A DNA stretch of 64,000 nt, from positions 21,257,917 to 21,321,916 of the forward strand of contig CM046832.1 in assembly GCA_025618425.1 (NCBI GenBank), read 5' to 3'. The stretch's first letter is position 1, and each line of letters begins with the position of its first letter. Source of the DNA: Heliocidaris tuberculata. Taxonomy: Eukaryota; Echinodermata; Echinoidea; Camarodonta; Echinometridae. The translations under genes were made by a program, and so were the position numbers. The notes beneath the pieces were generated by a model. That model saw nothing but the letters and a program-made list of their open reading frames with translations, made no database searches and was not told the DNA's origin. Of this stretch, positions 62,911-64,000 are shown in pieces.

Positions 62911-64000
62911 CTGTAAAATACACACAAGAGAATTCTTACAATGATTCATAGACAAGTAGTACGAATGTGTTTGCTTTTCCCCTTATCTATCTCTGATACC
63001 ATATCTGAGATACTTCATATTTTCGTAATGTCAAGGCTATTAGCCGAGGGTCTCTGTAGTCATTCCAGGAACTGGCTGAAGCCAGATATTTTGACAATTG
63101 CTACTTCAATGTAAAGGAAGAATATCCCTCTTTGCAGCCCCAAAACATAAATTTGGCTAACTAAAATATTATTATAAGAGAATAACTTCCCTCAGAGTAA
63201 AGTGGCTTGAAAGAAACAATATCTGTGACATGAAAATTTCAAGCATGGTATTATTGCTGGGGTAAATTGCTGTCTTTTGCTGATCCATACAAAACTTCAT
63301 TCATTGTGTTTTAAAATTTTCTGAAAAAGGGATATAGAACCTCTAATGATAACCTGACCAAAGACAAATTAAATAGCTTGATAACAGGTAGTATGACACA
63401 TCAGTAATTAGTCTAATGCTTTATCCTGCAAAACAAGAGAATGACTATTAGATTTGTAAAAAAAATCCATTTTGTTCTATTGTCTTACATGTAACATGCA
63501 CAGAGAATCTTGATTAGACAATACTAAGAACATACCGGAAATCCTAATAAAGATGGTGCTTGTCACATGTGTATTTCCTTATACTGAATCAAAGTACAAG
63601 AAATTTGTACTTTGATTTAGCTATAATAAAGCTATTGTTAAATTGGCCATTCATACAGTGTATCTAATTGTGGTACATACATAGAATTTCTCAGTGGTGA
63701 ATGAACAGATTTTGATTGCATTGAAAGATAAGAAAGAACAAACATGATAGCAAATTTAAACAATCTTAATAGTGTTCACAGTATTCATATCAGTTTTGGG
63801 GGAAAACAAACCCTTACTATTTTCATAAAATGCTATTCAAATAATTTGAACAGACTGAGTTCTTGTTCATCATGAAACCATTAATCATTAAACTACTGTT
63901 CACAAGTAAACATTTCAATTGCAGACTCAGCTATATCTTTCAAACACTCTTCTTCTTCCTTCCACTGAAGTTTTAAGCGCTGGAATCTGCTACATTATAT
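62911..64000. other. intron upstream of exon w1 (partial)
   Basis: AT-rich sequence with no exon I can assign. The expected upstream exon (IPWKNLY..EGVYLL region) is not seen. A short Glu-rich reading frame at 63912-63990 is discussed among the rejected items. Confidence 0.7.

Noticed and set aside
63912..63990. Glu-rich open frame (LQWKEEEECLKDIAESAIEMF) that could be an exon before w1
   Set aside because: Phase with w1 would be possible through a weak GTGAAC donor, but the sequence does not match the conserved EGVYLL-type residues expected there, and no other support exists.
1..64000. tRNA, rRNA, snoRNA or second protein gene
   Set aside because: No cloverleaf-like A/B box pair, rRNA similarity or second conserved protein was seen on either strand; short intronic snoRNAs could be missed by eye.

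Overview
The window is one stretch of an animal nuclear genome. It is AT-rich, with many short exons separated by long introns, GT-AG splice sites throughout, and many small non-autonomous DNA transposons, minisatellites and GA/GATA-type simple repeats. The whole window is occupied by a single gene on the minus strand: a very large VPS13-family gene of the VPS13A/VPS13C branch. The protein resembles human VPS13A almost end to end, while the repeats look like those of marine invertebrate deuterostomes, in particular echinoderms. I infer a sea-urchin-like or related echinoderm; this is an inference, not a proof.

Layout: the gene runs from high to low coordinates. I could trace 68 coding exons from 62910 down to a stop codon at 1821. 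All 68 exon phases chain without a break and give about 3,242 codons. The first roughly 120 residues (chorein start and first hydrophobic strands) lie beyond 64000. From 62.9 to 30.4 kb lie the rest of the chorein_N region and the repeating beta-groove of the lipid bridge, including an acidic linker with an FFAT-like motif for binding VAP (exons w19-w20). From 30 to 14 kb lies the VPS13 adaptor-binding (VAB) domain with its six repeats, each with the expected Asn. From 14 to 7 kb is the post-VAB groove, from 6.6 to 4.5 kb the ATG2-C-like helical region, and from 4.0 to 1.8 kb the PH-like C-terminal region. No second gene, tRNA, rRNA or CRISPR array was found; the plus-strand ORFs are antisense shadows or simple-sequence ORFs.

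The most unusual aspect is not a new gene but how the introns are built. At eight different exon edges (near 2.3, 5.0, 14.5, 25.1, 39.4, 41.0, 47.1 and 58.1 kb) part of an exon plus its splice junction has been tandemly or locally copied into the adjacent intron, once or twice. Some copies keep an open frame and a plausible splice site, others are decayed. Around this are at least five related palindromic MITEs with a 3-bp CAG/CTG duplication (one sits 18 bp upstream of an exon, in the splice-acceptor region), several TTAA-flanked foldback elements, two further elements with clear terminal inverted repeats, and a 1.2-kb element whose minisatellite repeats a nuclear-receptor DR1-like site.

Introns not listed separately were read through and contain nothing I recognise beyond AT-rich unique sequence.
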